A stretch of DNA of 64,000 nt from JAZKAR01 sp040389065 (lineage in GTDB: Bacteria > Pseudomonadota > Gammaproteobacteria > Burkholderiales > Casimicrobiaceae), in NCBI GenBank assembly GCA_040389065.1, contig JAZKAR010000017.1, forward strand, positions 1 to 64,000. The letters are read 5' to 3'. The notes under the pieces are model-generated. The model was not told where the DNA came from and made no database searches. It saw nothing but the letters and a program-made list of their open reading frames with translations. Below, one piece after another: positions 43,564 to 52,205 of this stretch. A program made the position numbers and the translations under genes. The first letter of the stretch is position 1; every line of letters begins with the position of its first letter.

Positions 43564-45546
43564 ATGAGTGATTTTGCTGGAATGGAAGATATCCTACAAG
43601 ACTTCTTGCTCGAAGCGTCGGATCTTCTTGCTGGCGTAGACAATCAGCTTGTGGATCTTGAAAAACGTCCTGGAGATAAACATCTCCTGAACGAAATATT
43701 TAGAAATTTCCATACTATAAAAGGTGGGGCAGGGTTTCTGGCAGCAAATGAATTAGTGAATTTATGCCATCGCACTGAAAACTTGTTTGATAAATTACGT
43801 AATGGTCAACTCGCCATGAATCCTTTTGTACTCGATGCTGTCTTGGGTGCAACAGGCGTCGTAAAAACCATGTTTGACTCTCTTCATCGCGGCAAACAGC
43901 CTACAGCGGCTCCTGCCCATATTTTAGATGCACTCGATCGTATTTTAGCAGGTGAAGTAAATGGGCCAGCTGTTACTCAAGCAGTTACACCCGCCGCAAC
44001 AACCGTTAATACCGCCGCTGTACCCATACCAGCTGCTACCGATAACTGGTCAACGCTTTATCAGCATCTTACAGGCCAAGAAACGACTACGGCATCGGCT
44101 TCATCTACCCCCTCTTTAACTCCACAACGTGCTGCTGGATCAGCCAGTGAACTTTCTGCCGCACTTGAGCTTGCACCGCAAACACATGTTGAAATGCCAT
44201 CGCTATCTGCGGTTGCAATGAATACTCCCTCACCTACTGCATCTCCTAGTCCTGCTATTGCTACGCCTGCCGGTGCTATGCCCGGAGCCAATGCAAGCGC
44301 AAGCAGTTTATCTGCTCAAAATAGCGGCCCTGCGCCTATTACAGTAAAAGAAAATACGATTCGTGTTGATACACATCGGCTTGACCATGTGCTTAATCTT
44401 TCGGGTGAAATAGGCCTTACTAAAAATCGCCTAACGACGCTACGCAGTGAAGTTTTACAAGGCAAAACAGATGCAGGAACCATACGTGCATTAGATGAGG
44501 CCGTTAGCCAGCTTGATTTACTAGTGGGCGATCTTCAAAACGCTGTGATGAAAACACGTATGCAGCCGATTGGTCGATTGTTTCAAAAATATCCACGTAT
44601 GGCGCGTGACTTAGCACGCCAACTCGGTAAAGATATTGAATTAATTATCAGCGGTGAAGAAACTGAAATCGACAAAACGATGATTGAGGATTTAAACGAT
44701 CCTCTCGTGCATTTAGTACGTAATGCAGTTGATCATGGCATTGAATCGATTGCGGATCGTTTAGCCTCTAAAAAGCCTTCAAAAGGTATTATTCGCCTTG
44801 ATGCCTACCAAGTTGGCGATCATATCGTGATTGAAGTAGCGGATGATGGACGTGGCATGAGTGCTGATAAACTACGCACCAAAGCCATTGAAAAAGGATT
44901 AATCGATCTTGAAACGGCGAATAGCCTAGATGACAAACAAGCCTTACAGTTAATTTTCTTACCCGGCTTTTCTACCAAAGACCAGATATCTAGTGTATCA
45001 GGGCGCGGGGTAGGAATGGATGTCGTTAAAACCAACATTCAAAAACTGAATGGTCGGTTAGATATTCAATCAGTGCCAGGCGGTGGTGGAACCACATTCT
45101 CTATTCTTCTCCCGCTAACACTCGCTATCATGCCAGTGCTTGTCGTTGTCGTTCAAAGCCAGCCCTTTGCAGTACCTTTAGCGATGGTACGAGAAATTAT
45201 TCCCCTTCGTCATGAAGATGTTCAAGAAGTTTCAGGGCGCGCAACAATGGTTGTTCGCGATGAAGTATTGCCCATTCGCTCATTAAGCCATTTATTAGGA
45301 TGGTCGCATACTCAAGCGCCTCAGTTTGGCGTGCTCATGCAAAGCTCCTCTACTAATTTTATTCTTGCCATTGATGATTTTATCGGGCGTGACGACGTTG
45401 TTATCAAACCCCTTGAAGCCATTAAACCTAAAGGTATTGCAGGCGCTACGCTCTCTGGTGATGGCTCTGTAGTGTTGGTTTTAGATATGGAAGAAGTTCT
45501 CTCACATGATGGCGCTGAAAGCCCTAGTGCCATGTTCCACGTATAA
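43564..45546 (+). CDS. cheA: Chemotaxis histidine kinase CheA
   Basis: A 660-residue kinase. P1 HPt domain at the N-terminus with the phospho-His in NFHTIKGGAGFL. Then an Ala/Pro/Thr-rich linker of roughly 150 residues where the CheY-binding P2 domain is not recognisable. P3 dimerisation begins IRVDTHRLDHVLNLSGEIG; the P4 ATPase shows LVHLVRNAVDHGIE, DDGRGM and GRGVGMDVVKTNI; P5 is CheW-like. The start at 43564 follows CCAGGAGGG; an upstream ATG at 43543 is less likely. Last gene of the operon; cheB, cheR, cheW and receptors must lie elsewhere. Confidence 0.94.
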   Translation: MSDFAGMEDILQDFLLEASDLLAGVDNQLVDLEKRPGDKHLLNEIFRNFHTIKGGAGFLAANELVNLCHRTENLFDKLRNGQLAMNPFVLDAVLGATGVVKTMFDSLHRGKQPTAAPAHILDALDRILAGEVNGPAVTQAVTPAATTVNTAAVPIPAATDNWSTLYQHLTGQETTTASASSTPSLTPQRAAGSASELSAALELAPQTHVEMPSLSAVAMNTPSPTASPSPAIATPAGAMPGANASASSLSAQNSGPAPITVKENTIRVDTHRLDHVLNLSGEIGLTKNRLTTLRSEVLQGKTDAGTIRALDEAVSQLDLLVGDLQNAVMKTRMQPIGRLFQKYPRMARDLARQLGKDIELIISGEETEIDKTMIEDLNDPLVHLVRNAVDHGIESIADRLASKKPSKGIIRLDAYQVGDHIVIEVADDGRGMSADKLRTKAIEKGLIDLETANSLDDKQALQLIFLPGFSTKDQISSVSGRGVGMDVVKTNIQKLNGRLDIQSVPGGGGTTFSILLPLTLAIMPVLVVVVQSQPFAVPLAMVREIIPLRHEDVQEVSGRATMVVRDEVLPIRSLSHLLGWSHTQAPQFGVLMQSSSTNFILAIDDFIGRDDVVIKPLEAIKPKGIAGATLSGDGSVVLVLDMEEVLSHDGAESPSAMFHV

Positions 45547-45560
45547 CTGCGCACGCGCTA

Positions 45561-45606
45561 TGTGTATGCGTTCCCTCCTAGCAGACGGAGAGGGAACGCA
45601 TACACA
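45561..45606 (+). terminator. Strong hairpin ending the chemotaxis operon
   Basis: TGTGTATGCGTTCCCTC and GAGGGAACGCATACACA form a perfect 17-bp stem with a 12-base loop, 14 bases after the cheA stop. No T-run follows, so it may protect the mRNA end or act with Rho rather than terminate alone. Confidence 0.6.
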
Positions 45607-45616
45607 ATAATAATTC

Positions 45617-45722
45617 TATACGTTACGCCCTTGACCTCTATTAATGCACGGTAACACAGACAGTATATTGAGTATGGCAAGTTGCCAACACGCCAGCATA
45701 CACCACACCTGCGTAATTTCTA
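45617..45722 (+). repeat. Nested-palindrome element, copy F (degenerate)
   Basis: Right arm ACCTGCGTAATTTCTA and core segments ACACAGACAGTA, GGCAAGTTGCCAACACG survive in forward order; the left arm TATACGTTACGC is eroded. It lies in the convergent gap after cheA. Confidence 0.6.
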
Positions 45723-45743
45723 TACCTACTACTACACTACCCC

Positions 45744-46409
45744 TTAAGCGCGTCTCCATATTAAAGGAGGCACCATTCTCATTGCCCCGGCTCCTATACG
45801 CTTTTTAGATTTAATCACGTGCTTTTTATGGCGAAGCTTCTTTTTAGCCTTAACTACAACAGGTTTTTCGTTAGGATCAACCAATACATTCATATCGATA
45901 TATTGCCTACAAACATTTTCAAGTAACCAAAAAGCTTCTGTTTTCATGGGATACATTGGGTTATCATTCTGATAGCGTGTTGTATCCGCAATTTTTTCGC
46001 CTCTTCCCATGAACTCTTCATAATGCGTTTCGTTTAACGTTTCTTGCTCACCTGTTTTACAGTTCATTTTTTTCATGTTCGTTAACGATGCATAGTCTTT
46101 AATATCTTCGCCTACTGTTACAATATGTTTTTCTTTTAAGTTATAAAGTAAGTTTACAATTAGCGTATCTTTATTCACTCTAATATTATTTTCATCGATA
46201 TACACCGTTCCCCCCCACTTCAAAGTATGTAAATACTGCCAACTAGGAGGCTCTTGAGGAAGAATAGGTTCTGGCTTTACAGATTTACGCACATGTTTTT
46301 TTACGTGAGATCGAGTTGCACTATCAGCACATAACGGAACACTACATATACTGACTATGCTCAAGAAAAAACAAGTCATCTTATAAAAAGAAGATGCCTT
46401 ATGTATCAT
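45744..46409 (-). CDS. Surface-adhesin E-like secreted protein
   Basis: A 221-residue protein with a signal peptide (MTCFFLSIVSICSVPLCA). A central domain starts WQYLHTLKWGGTVYIDENNIR and continues with VNLLYNLKEK and SLTNMKKMNCKTGE, ending around a conserved Cys (ENVCRQY). It resembles the surface-adhesin protein E family of small secreted beta-rich proteins. Lys/Arg-rich stretches flank it (HVKKHVRKSVK, KAKKKLRHKKH), unusual for a periplasmic protein and perhaps contacting cell wall or membrane. Function unproven. Convergent with cheA and divergent from rsmI. Confidence 0.55.
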   Translation of the reverse strand: MIHKASSFYKMTCFFLSIVSICSVPLCADSATRSHVKKHVRKSVKPEPILPQEPPSWQYLHTLKWGGTVYIDENNIRVNKDTLIVNLLYNLKEKHIVTVGEDIKDYASLTNMKKMNCKTGEQETLNETHYEEFMGRGEKIADTTRYQNDNPMYPMKTEAFWLLENVCRQYIDMNVLVDPNEKPVVVKAKKKLRHKKHVIKSKKRIGAGAMRMVPPLIWRRA

Positions 46410-46551
46410 AGATATACCCCTATTATCGACTCACGATAAATTGAGTATAAATCGCCATCGCAGACTGGCAAGGTAAGAATGTAAAAAACTATATAAATAG
46501 TGTTGAAGAGTGCTATTGTTAGATCTCTTTACTACTTCGTATACGGCATGC

Positions 46552-47484
46552 ATGGCTTCTAAAATTTTTTCTCAAACGTGCGCTAAGGCTTCTGCATCAC
46601 GCGCTTCCAGCTCATCCGATAACAGCAGCCCTGCTTACGGTACGCTTTTTGTAGTCGCCACACCGATTGGCAATCTTCAAGACATGAGCCAACGTGCACA
46701 GAAAGTTTTGTCTGAAGTGCATTCAATTGTCGCTGAAGATACTCGCCATGCTAAACATCTAACTCAATGTTTAGGTATTCAAACATCTATATTACCTATT
46801 CATTTACGCAATGAGCACGCTGCTGCCGAACGCGTAATCACCCTTCTTAAGGAAGGCCATCATTTAGCATTGATCAGTGATGCAGGAACCCCCGGTGTTT
46901 CTGACCCTGGCGGCTGGGTCGTTCGCACAGCACTTAGTGAAAACATAACCGTTGTTCCGCTACCTGGTGCTTGTTCTGCTACGGTGGCATGGAGCGCATC
47001 AGGCTTTACAGAATCTCAGTTTCTTTTTTATGGTTTTCTTCCTCCTAAAACTCAGGCTCGGCGTACTGTATTAGCAGAACTCGCCATCCATCCATTCCCT
47101 ATCATCTTCTATGAAGCGCCTCACCGTATTAAAGAGATGCTGAATGATTTATTCGAGGTGCTCGGCAACCGTACAGCCTGTATTACACGTGAGCTCACAA
47201 AGAACTATGAAACAATCAGCAGAGGAGAACTGAAAGCGCTTATCGACTATGCTCAAGGTGAACCTAATATTGAGCGTGGAGAACTCGTTGTGATTGTTGA
47301 AGGATGCAAAAATGAACCGAGTGAAGGGTTAGATTCTAGCGCCCTTGAATGTCTTGAAGACATGCTGATGAGTAATTCATTAGTCTCGGCAGTGAAATGG
47401 GTACAAAAACTAACCGGCCTTCCTCGAGACATCATTTATAAACAAGCACTTATATTAAAAAATTCTGAAGGTGATGATGAATAA
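46552..47484 (+). CDS. rsmI: 16S rRNA (cytidine(1402)-2'-O)-methyltransferase
   Basis: Methylates the ribose of C1402 in the decoding centre, using SAM. The tetrapyrrole-methylase fold shows GTLFVVATPIGNLQDMSQRA near the start, AEDTRHAKHL, and ISDAGTPGVSDPGG, all diagnostic of RsmI. The C-terminal PRDIIYKQAL is conserved. From the ATG at 46552 it is 310 residues; a GTG at 46510 would add 14. The first 25-30 residues are Ser/Ala-rich and non-conserved, so the start is uncertain. Divergent from the adhesin-like gene. Confidence 0.93.
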   Translation: MASKIFSQTCAKASASRASSSSDNSSPAYGTLFVVATPIGNLQDMSQRAQKVLSEVHSIVAEDTRHAKHLTQCLGIQTSILPIHLRNEHAAAERVITLLKEGHHLALISDAGTPGVSDPGGWVVRTALSENITVVPLPGACSATVAWSASGFTESQFLFYGFLPPKTQARRTVLAELAIHPFPIIFYEAPHRIKEMLNDLFEVLGNRTACITRELTKNYETISRGELKALIDYAQGEPNIERGELVVIVEGCKNEPSEGLDSSALECLEDMLMSNSLVSAVKWVQKLTGLPRDIIYKQALILKNSEGDDE

Positions 47485-48048
47485 AACGCCCTCAAAACAA
47501 AAGAATATTCCTCTCCCATTCTCACAAAAAAGGCTAAAAAAGAATATCAAACTATGAGATAATAATAAAAAGTTATTTAGGTAAAAGTTAGGTTTAAACG
47601 AAACACTCTATCAAAAGGGTGTTTCGCACGATATGAATGATACTTGTTAAGGTCATCTAGCTTTAGTTATTTAGTCATCTAATTTAAAGCCTAATTAGAT
47701 ATCCTCGCTATACTTTCTTCCATAGGTGCAAGGGCACTTGGAGTAACGGTACTGTATACTCTAACCCATCGCTTCCGATAGTAAGAATGTTTGGCTCTGA
47801 CATTGCGCATGCAGTTCCACCCACACTGGCAGCAGTGTCTTAACTATGTCAGCCTTGATCATATAACTGGGCGGTTTTAGATGCCTTGCTCATAGGCTCA
47901 CACCTAGGAACTCACTGCCAGAAATATTGATAGGCAGCAAACTTTCTGCTCGATTGCCCGACGTCTTTCTTCGCAGCACTCTAGCAATCATACAAACGAT
48001 TGTTAGTTTTACGTTTTTGAAAAAAAGGATTTTGAAAGGATATTTGTC
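47485..48048. other. Intergenic region between rsmI and cysI
   Basis: About 560 bp. CGAAACAC (near 47599) and GTGTTTCG (near 47620) form a perfect 8-bp hairpin stem about 115 bases after rsmI. The segment 47730-48000 is less AT-rich and could hold cysI leader or regulator sites. I could not match a known riboswitch. Confidence 0.4.
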
Positions 48049-50193
48049 ATGGCAATTCAACCATGCGCTACAGAGCTTACTGACATTGAAGAAATTAACC
48101 GCTATCAGGCGGCTGTGGATTCCTTTTTCCGCAATGAAATTGATGAAGAGCGCTTCACCTCGATTCGCCTGCAACAAGGTATTTATGGTCAAAGACAACC
48201 AGGCGTAAATATGATTCGCATTAAAATACCGGGCGGTCTTTTAAATGCAGATCAACTCGATAGTATTGCCGATGTGCTTTCCAGCTTTTCGCAGCATGAT
48301 GTTGCGCACATCACAACCCGTCAAGCGATTCAAGTTCATTATGTTCCTCTTGAAAAAACACCTGACGCCATGAGAGTGTTGGCTAAAACCAATCTTACCA
48401 GCCGTGAAGCGTGTAACAATACTGTGCGTAATATGAGCGCCTGCTCATTGGCTGGCGTGTGCCCCCGCGAGCATACTGATATCAACGTACATCAACAAGC
48501 TGCCGTTTTACATTTCTTGCGTAACCCATTAAATCAGCAGTTACCACGCAAATTTAAAATCAGTTTTTCAGCCTGTGAAACAGATTGCGCACAAGGTATG
48601 CTGCACGATTTAGGTGTAATTGCGGTGCATCAACCTGATCATCCGCAAGGCCCTTTTGGCTTTAAAATTCTAGCGGGCGGCGGATTAGGCCATAAACCAC
48701 GTGAAGCTATCGTGGTAGCTCCTTTTATCCCTGAACATGAATTGATCGCAGCGATGGAAGCAGTGATTACGCTTCATAACAAATACTCTGATCGCGTAAA
48801 GCGTGCAAAAGCGCGTATTAAATTTTTGGTAGAAAAATTTGGTGTAGAAGGTTTTATTGAAAAATTTAACGAAGAATTTGAACGTAGCCGTGCTGCACTC
48901 GCGGTAGATGAACAGCCCAAAGGAGAATGGAGTGTAGGTGATTCTACACAGCCTGCTCCAGGTGCCAGCGCGCCTCGCCGTCCTCTTTCGCAAAAACAAA
49001 GCACCAAAGTGATTTTTCCTGTTTCTGTTCCTATGGGAAACCTCACCGCGATTCAAATGCACGCCTTAGCTAAACTGGCTCGTGAACATCAATTAATGCT
49101 GCGTACTGTTCAAGATCAAAACTTATTATTTCTAAATGTTGATCCTTCACTTGTAGAAACGTTAAAAGTTGGCATTGAAGCCATTGGCTTAAGCTTACCA
49201 ATATCAGGTGATGATGTCGTGGCTTGCCCAGGAACATCCACTTGCCGCTTAGGAATCACCTCTAGCCCTGTGGTAGCACCTAAAATCATGAAAATGCAAA
49301 TTCATGCAAAATCAGATTTACGCATTCGTGTATCGGGTTGCCATAACGGATGTGCTCAACCTGAAATGGCTGATATTGGTATTTATGGTGAAGGCCGCCG
49401 TATGCACGGTAAGCTGGTTCCTCATTACCAAATGTATTTTGGCGGCGATGGCTTATACGGCAAAGGCCTAGCCTTAAAAGGCCCTTCTGTACCTGCTGCG
49501 CGTGTTGAGTCTGCTATTGCTCGTGTTCGTGATAACTTCAATGCCACCCATTTTGACGGTGAAGACTTTTTTAATTGGACGCGCCGCCAACCAGAAAACC
49601 ATTTCACAACTCTGCTAGATGACATCATTAAAGTAGATGAAACTGAGTTATTATCTGTATTACGCGATCATGGTTCTGAAAATGATTTCAAAGTATTGCA
49701 GCTTGGCGGCGGAGAGTGTGCCGGCGCAATGCAAGTACAAATTGGCGCTGCCTTTTATGAAGCCGGGCATGAACGCCAATACCGTGATGCACTTTACTTT
49801 CAACGTAAATATACTGAAGCTGTTCAATGTGCTGAATCGGTACTAAAAGTGATTGCACAGGGTTTATATACACTAAAAAATCCAGCTGCTAAAGGTGCCA
49901 AAGCAGCTGCCAAACCTGACAACCTACGTGAACTTCAAACGCTCTTACAACCTTTAGTACCTGAGTCGTTAGTAGCAGGCTATGCATCTGCGCTATCTGC
50001 TCTTGATGATGCTACGGCTAATCCTGATATCAATACGACTAAAGTGCTTGCCCAAACCAGTGACCAATGGATTACTGAAGCAGCGGTGTACTGTGTTGAG
50101 CAAGATGGTACCCTTGATTTACATGGTGCAATGCCCGCTACTGCACTAGCACCAGCGGTTTCAGTTAAGGCCACAGCAGGAGCGGCTGCATGA
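48049..50193 (+). CDS. cysI: Sulfite reductase hemoprotein (nitrite/sulfite reductase family)
   Basis: A 714-residue siroheme/[4Fe-4S] enzyme reducing sulfite to sulfide. Both ferredoxin-like half-domains and both siroheme lobes are present. The cluster Cys residues are CPGTSTC (CX5C) and GCHNGC (CX3C) in ACPGTSTCRLGITSSP and SGCHNGCAQPEMADIG. After about residue 575 there is an extra helical, Ala-rich C-terminal region of about 140 residues, a fusion seen in some betaproteobacterial versions. No flavoprotein CysJ is adjacent, so ferredoxin or another donor is implied. AAGGATATTTGTC precedes the ATG. It overlaps cysH by four bases. Confidence 0.92.
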   Translation: MAIQPCATELTDIEEINRYQAAVDSFFRNEIDEERFTSIRLQQGIYGQRQPGVNMIRIKIPGGLLNADQLDSIADVLSSFSQHDVAHITTRQAIQVHYVPLEKTPDAMRVLAKTNLTSREACNNTVRNMSACSLAGVCPREHTDINVHQQAAVLHFLRNPLNQQLPRKFKISFSACETDCAQGMLHDLGVIAVHQPDHPQGPFGFKILAGGGLGHKPREAIVVAPFIPEHELIAAMEAVITLHNKYSDRVKRAKARIKFLVEKFGVEGFIEKFNEEFERSRAALAVDEQPKGEWSVGDSTQPAPGASAPRRPLSQKQSTKVIFPVSVPMGNLTAIQMHALAKLAREHQLMLRTVQDQNLLFLNVDPSLVETLKVGIEAIGLSLPISGDDVVACPGTSTCRLGITSSPVVAPKIMKMQIHAKSDLRIRVSGCHNGCAQPEMADIGIYGEGRRMHGKLVPHYQMYFGGDGLYGKGLALKGPSVPAARVESAIARVRDNFNATHFDGEDFFNWTRRQPENHFTTLLDDIIKVDETELLSVLRDHGSENDFKVLQLGGGECAGAMQVQIGAAFYEAGHERQYRDALYFQRKYTEAVQCAESVLKVIAQGLYTLKNPAAKGAKAAAKPDNLRELQTLLQPLVPESLVAGYASALSALDDATANPDINTTKVLAQTSDQWITEAAVYCVEQDGTLDLHGAMPATALAPAVSVKATAGAAA

Positions 50194-50936
50194 GTTTTGA
50201 AGCTCGCGTAAAAGCAACGCAAGACTTAATTCGTGAAGCAGGTGCACATGCACCTGTTTCGCTCGCCTTGAGCTTAGGCGTTGAAGATATGGTACTGCTT
50301 GATTTTATTCATTCTTACAACCAAACGCTTTCTGCACCCCAGGCGGGAGTCGATGCCCCTGCCCTTTCAGCACCGAATCCAAGTGCAAAAATAGAAGCAT
50401 TTGTATTAGATACAGGGCGCTTACATGAAGAGAGTTATACGCTGCTTGCAAGCCTTTCAACACGTTATCCTAAAGTTAAAATTCGCGTATTTTTTCCTCA
50501 GGCAGCGGCTATTGAACAGTTTGTTAGGCTCAATGGAATTAACGGTTTTTATGAAAGCATAGGCCAGCGTAAAGGCTGTTGTGAAATACGTAAAGTGGAG
50601 CCTCTACGCCGTGCGCTTGCGCCATTAAAAGCATGGATTACGGGTTTACGCAGAGAGCAATCACCTACTCGACAAGATTTAAGCACGAAAGAAGACGATA
50701 CAAGCTTTGGTTTATTAAAATTTAATCCATTGCTCGATTGGTCAACCGATGATGTGTGGCGCTATGTACGTGAACATAATGTTCCTACCAATGCGCTGCA
50801 TGATCAAGGGTATCCTAGTATTGGCTGTGCGCCTTGCACACGGGCCATTCAACCAGGCGAAGATATACGGGCAGGCCGTTGGTGGTGGGAATCTGCAGAT
50901 CAGAAAGAGTGCGGACTCCACGCTCAACCTAAATAG
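50190..50936 (+). CDS. cysH: Adenylylsulfate (APS) reductase, CysH family
   Basis: A 248-residue thiol-dependent reductase producing sulfite. It has the CC...CxxC cysteines of iron-sulfur APS reductases: KGCCEIRK near residue 128 and GCAPC near 212, with the catalytic Cys in KECGLH near the end. PAPS reductases of the E. coli type lack the CC/CxxC set, so APS is probably the substrate and APS kinase is not needed. The start overlaps cysI by ATGA. An Ala/Pro-rich insertion (about 51-66) before AFVLDTGRLHEE is unusual. Confidence 0.9.
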   Translation: MSFEARVKATQDLIREAGAHAPVSLALSLGVEDMVLLDFIHSYNQTLSAPQAGVDAPALSAPNPSAKIEAFVLDTGRLHEESYTLLASLSTRYPKVKIRVFFPQAAAIEQFVRLNGINGFYESIGQRKGCCEIRKVEPLRRALAPLKAWITGLRREQSPTRQDLSTKEDDTSFGLLKFNPLLDWSTDDVWRYVREHNVPTNALHDQGYPSIGCAPCTRAIQPGEDIRAGRWWWESADQKECGLHAQPK

Positions 50937-51110
50937 GAGAGTCACATTGAGGTTCGGCGCTGAGCCCTTACTGCAGAATGTCTGCGCTTATAGCCAGCCT
51001 CTTATGGCCTTGTTAATCCTCAGCGACTGTAACGGCCCACTTTAAAAAAGTTAGAATGTATAGCAACACACTATAGCAACAAAAATGCGCTAGAAAGGCA
51101 TGACGAAGAA

Positions 51111-52010
51111 ATGGAACATCACGATCACCTCCAACGACTTGAAGCAGAAGCTATTCACATTCTTAGAGAAACTGCTGCTGAATGTAAACGCCCAGTTATG
51201 TTGTTTTCCGGCGGAAAAGACTCTGTTGTTATGCTGCGCTTAGCTGAAAAAGCCTTTCGGCCCTGTCGTTTTCCTTTTCCATTAATGCATATTGATACCG
51301 CACACAATTTTCCTGAAGTCATTACATTCAGAGATTACCGCGCCAATCAATTAGGTGAGCGTTTAATTGTTCGTTCGCTAGAAGATAGTATTAAACGTGG
51401 CTCCATTCTTCTGAAGCATCCGCTTCAAAGCCGAAATGTATTTCAATCGGTGACACTGTTAGAAGCCATTGAAGAATTTAAATTTGATGCCTTGATTGGC
51501 GGCGCGCGACGCGATGAAGAAAAAGCACGTGCAAAAGAACGTATTTTTTCTTTCCGTGATGATTTTGGTCAATGGGATCCTAAAAACCAGCGCCCTGAAT
51601 TATGGCACTTATATAATCCCTATGTTCACGATGGCGAACACATGCGTGTTTTTCCCATTTCTAACTGGACAGAAATGGATGTGTGGACGTATATCAAAAA
51701 AGAAAAATTAGAACTCCCCTCTTTATATTTTGCCCATAAGCGCCCTATTGCAATTCGCAATGGTTTAGCCGCACCCATTACACATCTTTTACCTGCAAAA
51801 GAAGGAGAAGTGGTCGAAGAACGTATGGTACGATTTAGAACCATTGGCGATGCCACCTGTACAGCAGCAGTAGAATCAGAAGCAACTACGCTCGATGCTA
51901 TTTTGCTAGAAACTGCCAATACGCGCATTACAGAACGCGGCGCTACCCGTTTAGATGATCAAACCTCTGAAGCCTCGATGGAGCTTAGAAAAAAAGAAGG
52001 TTATTTCTAA
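51111..52010 (+). CDS. cysD: Sulfate adenylyltransferase subunit 2
   Basis: A 299-residue ATP pyrophosphatase-fold subunit that forms APS from sulfate and ATP with the GTPase CysN. The PP-loop is MLFSGGKDSVVMLRLA; LMHIDTAHNFPEVI and GGARRDEEKARAKERIFSFRD are conserved CysD blocks. It follows cysH by 175 bases on the same strand. cysN, normally directly downstream, is missing: the next base after the stop begins palindromic element copy G, then nhaA. Confidence 0.95.
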   Translation: MEHHDHLQRLEAEAIHILRETAAECKRPVMLFSGGKDSVVMLRLAEKAFRPCRFPFPLMHIDTAHNFPEVITFRDYRANQLGERLIVRSLEDSIKRGSILLKHPLQSRNVFQSVTLLEAIEEFKFDALIGGARRDEEKARAKERIFSFRDDFGQWDPKNQRPELWHLYNPYVHDGEHMRVFPISNWTEMDVWTYIKKEKLELPSLYFAHKRPIAIRNGLAAPITHLLPAKEGEVVEERMVRFRTIGDATCTAAVESEATTLDAILLETANTRITERGATRLDDQTSEASMELRKKEGYF

Positions 52011-52141
52011 TAGAAATTACGCAGTTGATTCTCTCTGCGTGGGACGCCCCGCATGTTAGCAACTTGCCGTACTGCGTGTACTGTCTGCGTTGCTATGCGG
52101 GGCATCCCATGCCTTGATAGAATCCAACTGCGTAATTTCTA
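52011..52141 (-). repeat. Nested-palindrome element, copy G (intact)
   Basis: Outer arms TAGAAATTACGCAGTTG and CAACTGCGTAATTTCTA are perfectly complementary; inner arms GCGTGGGACGCCCCGCA and TGCGGGGCATCCCATGC pair along most of their length. Reverse orientation. It begins at the base following the cysD stop codon and ends 64 bases before nhaA. Confidence 0.93.
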
Positions 52142-52205
52142 TCTAAAAAACCTTTACATCGGCACTGTCTTTTCGCCTCAATAAAGATTTTTAGGACGTA
52201 CTATT

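Noticed and set aside
47730..48040. Possible riboswitch leader of cysI
   Set aside because: The composition changes and there are short pairings, but no SAM, cobalamin or other known aptamer core could be matched.
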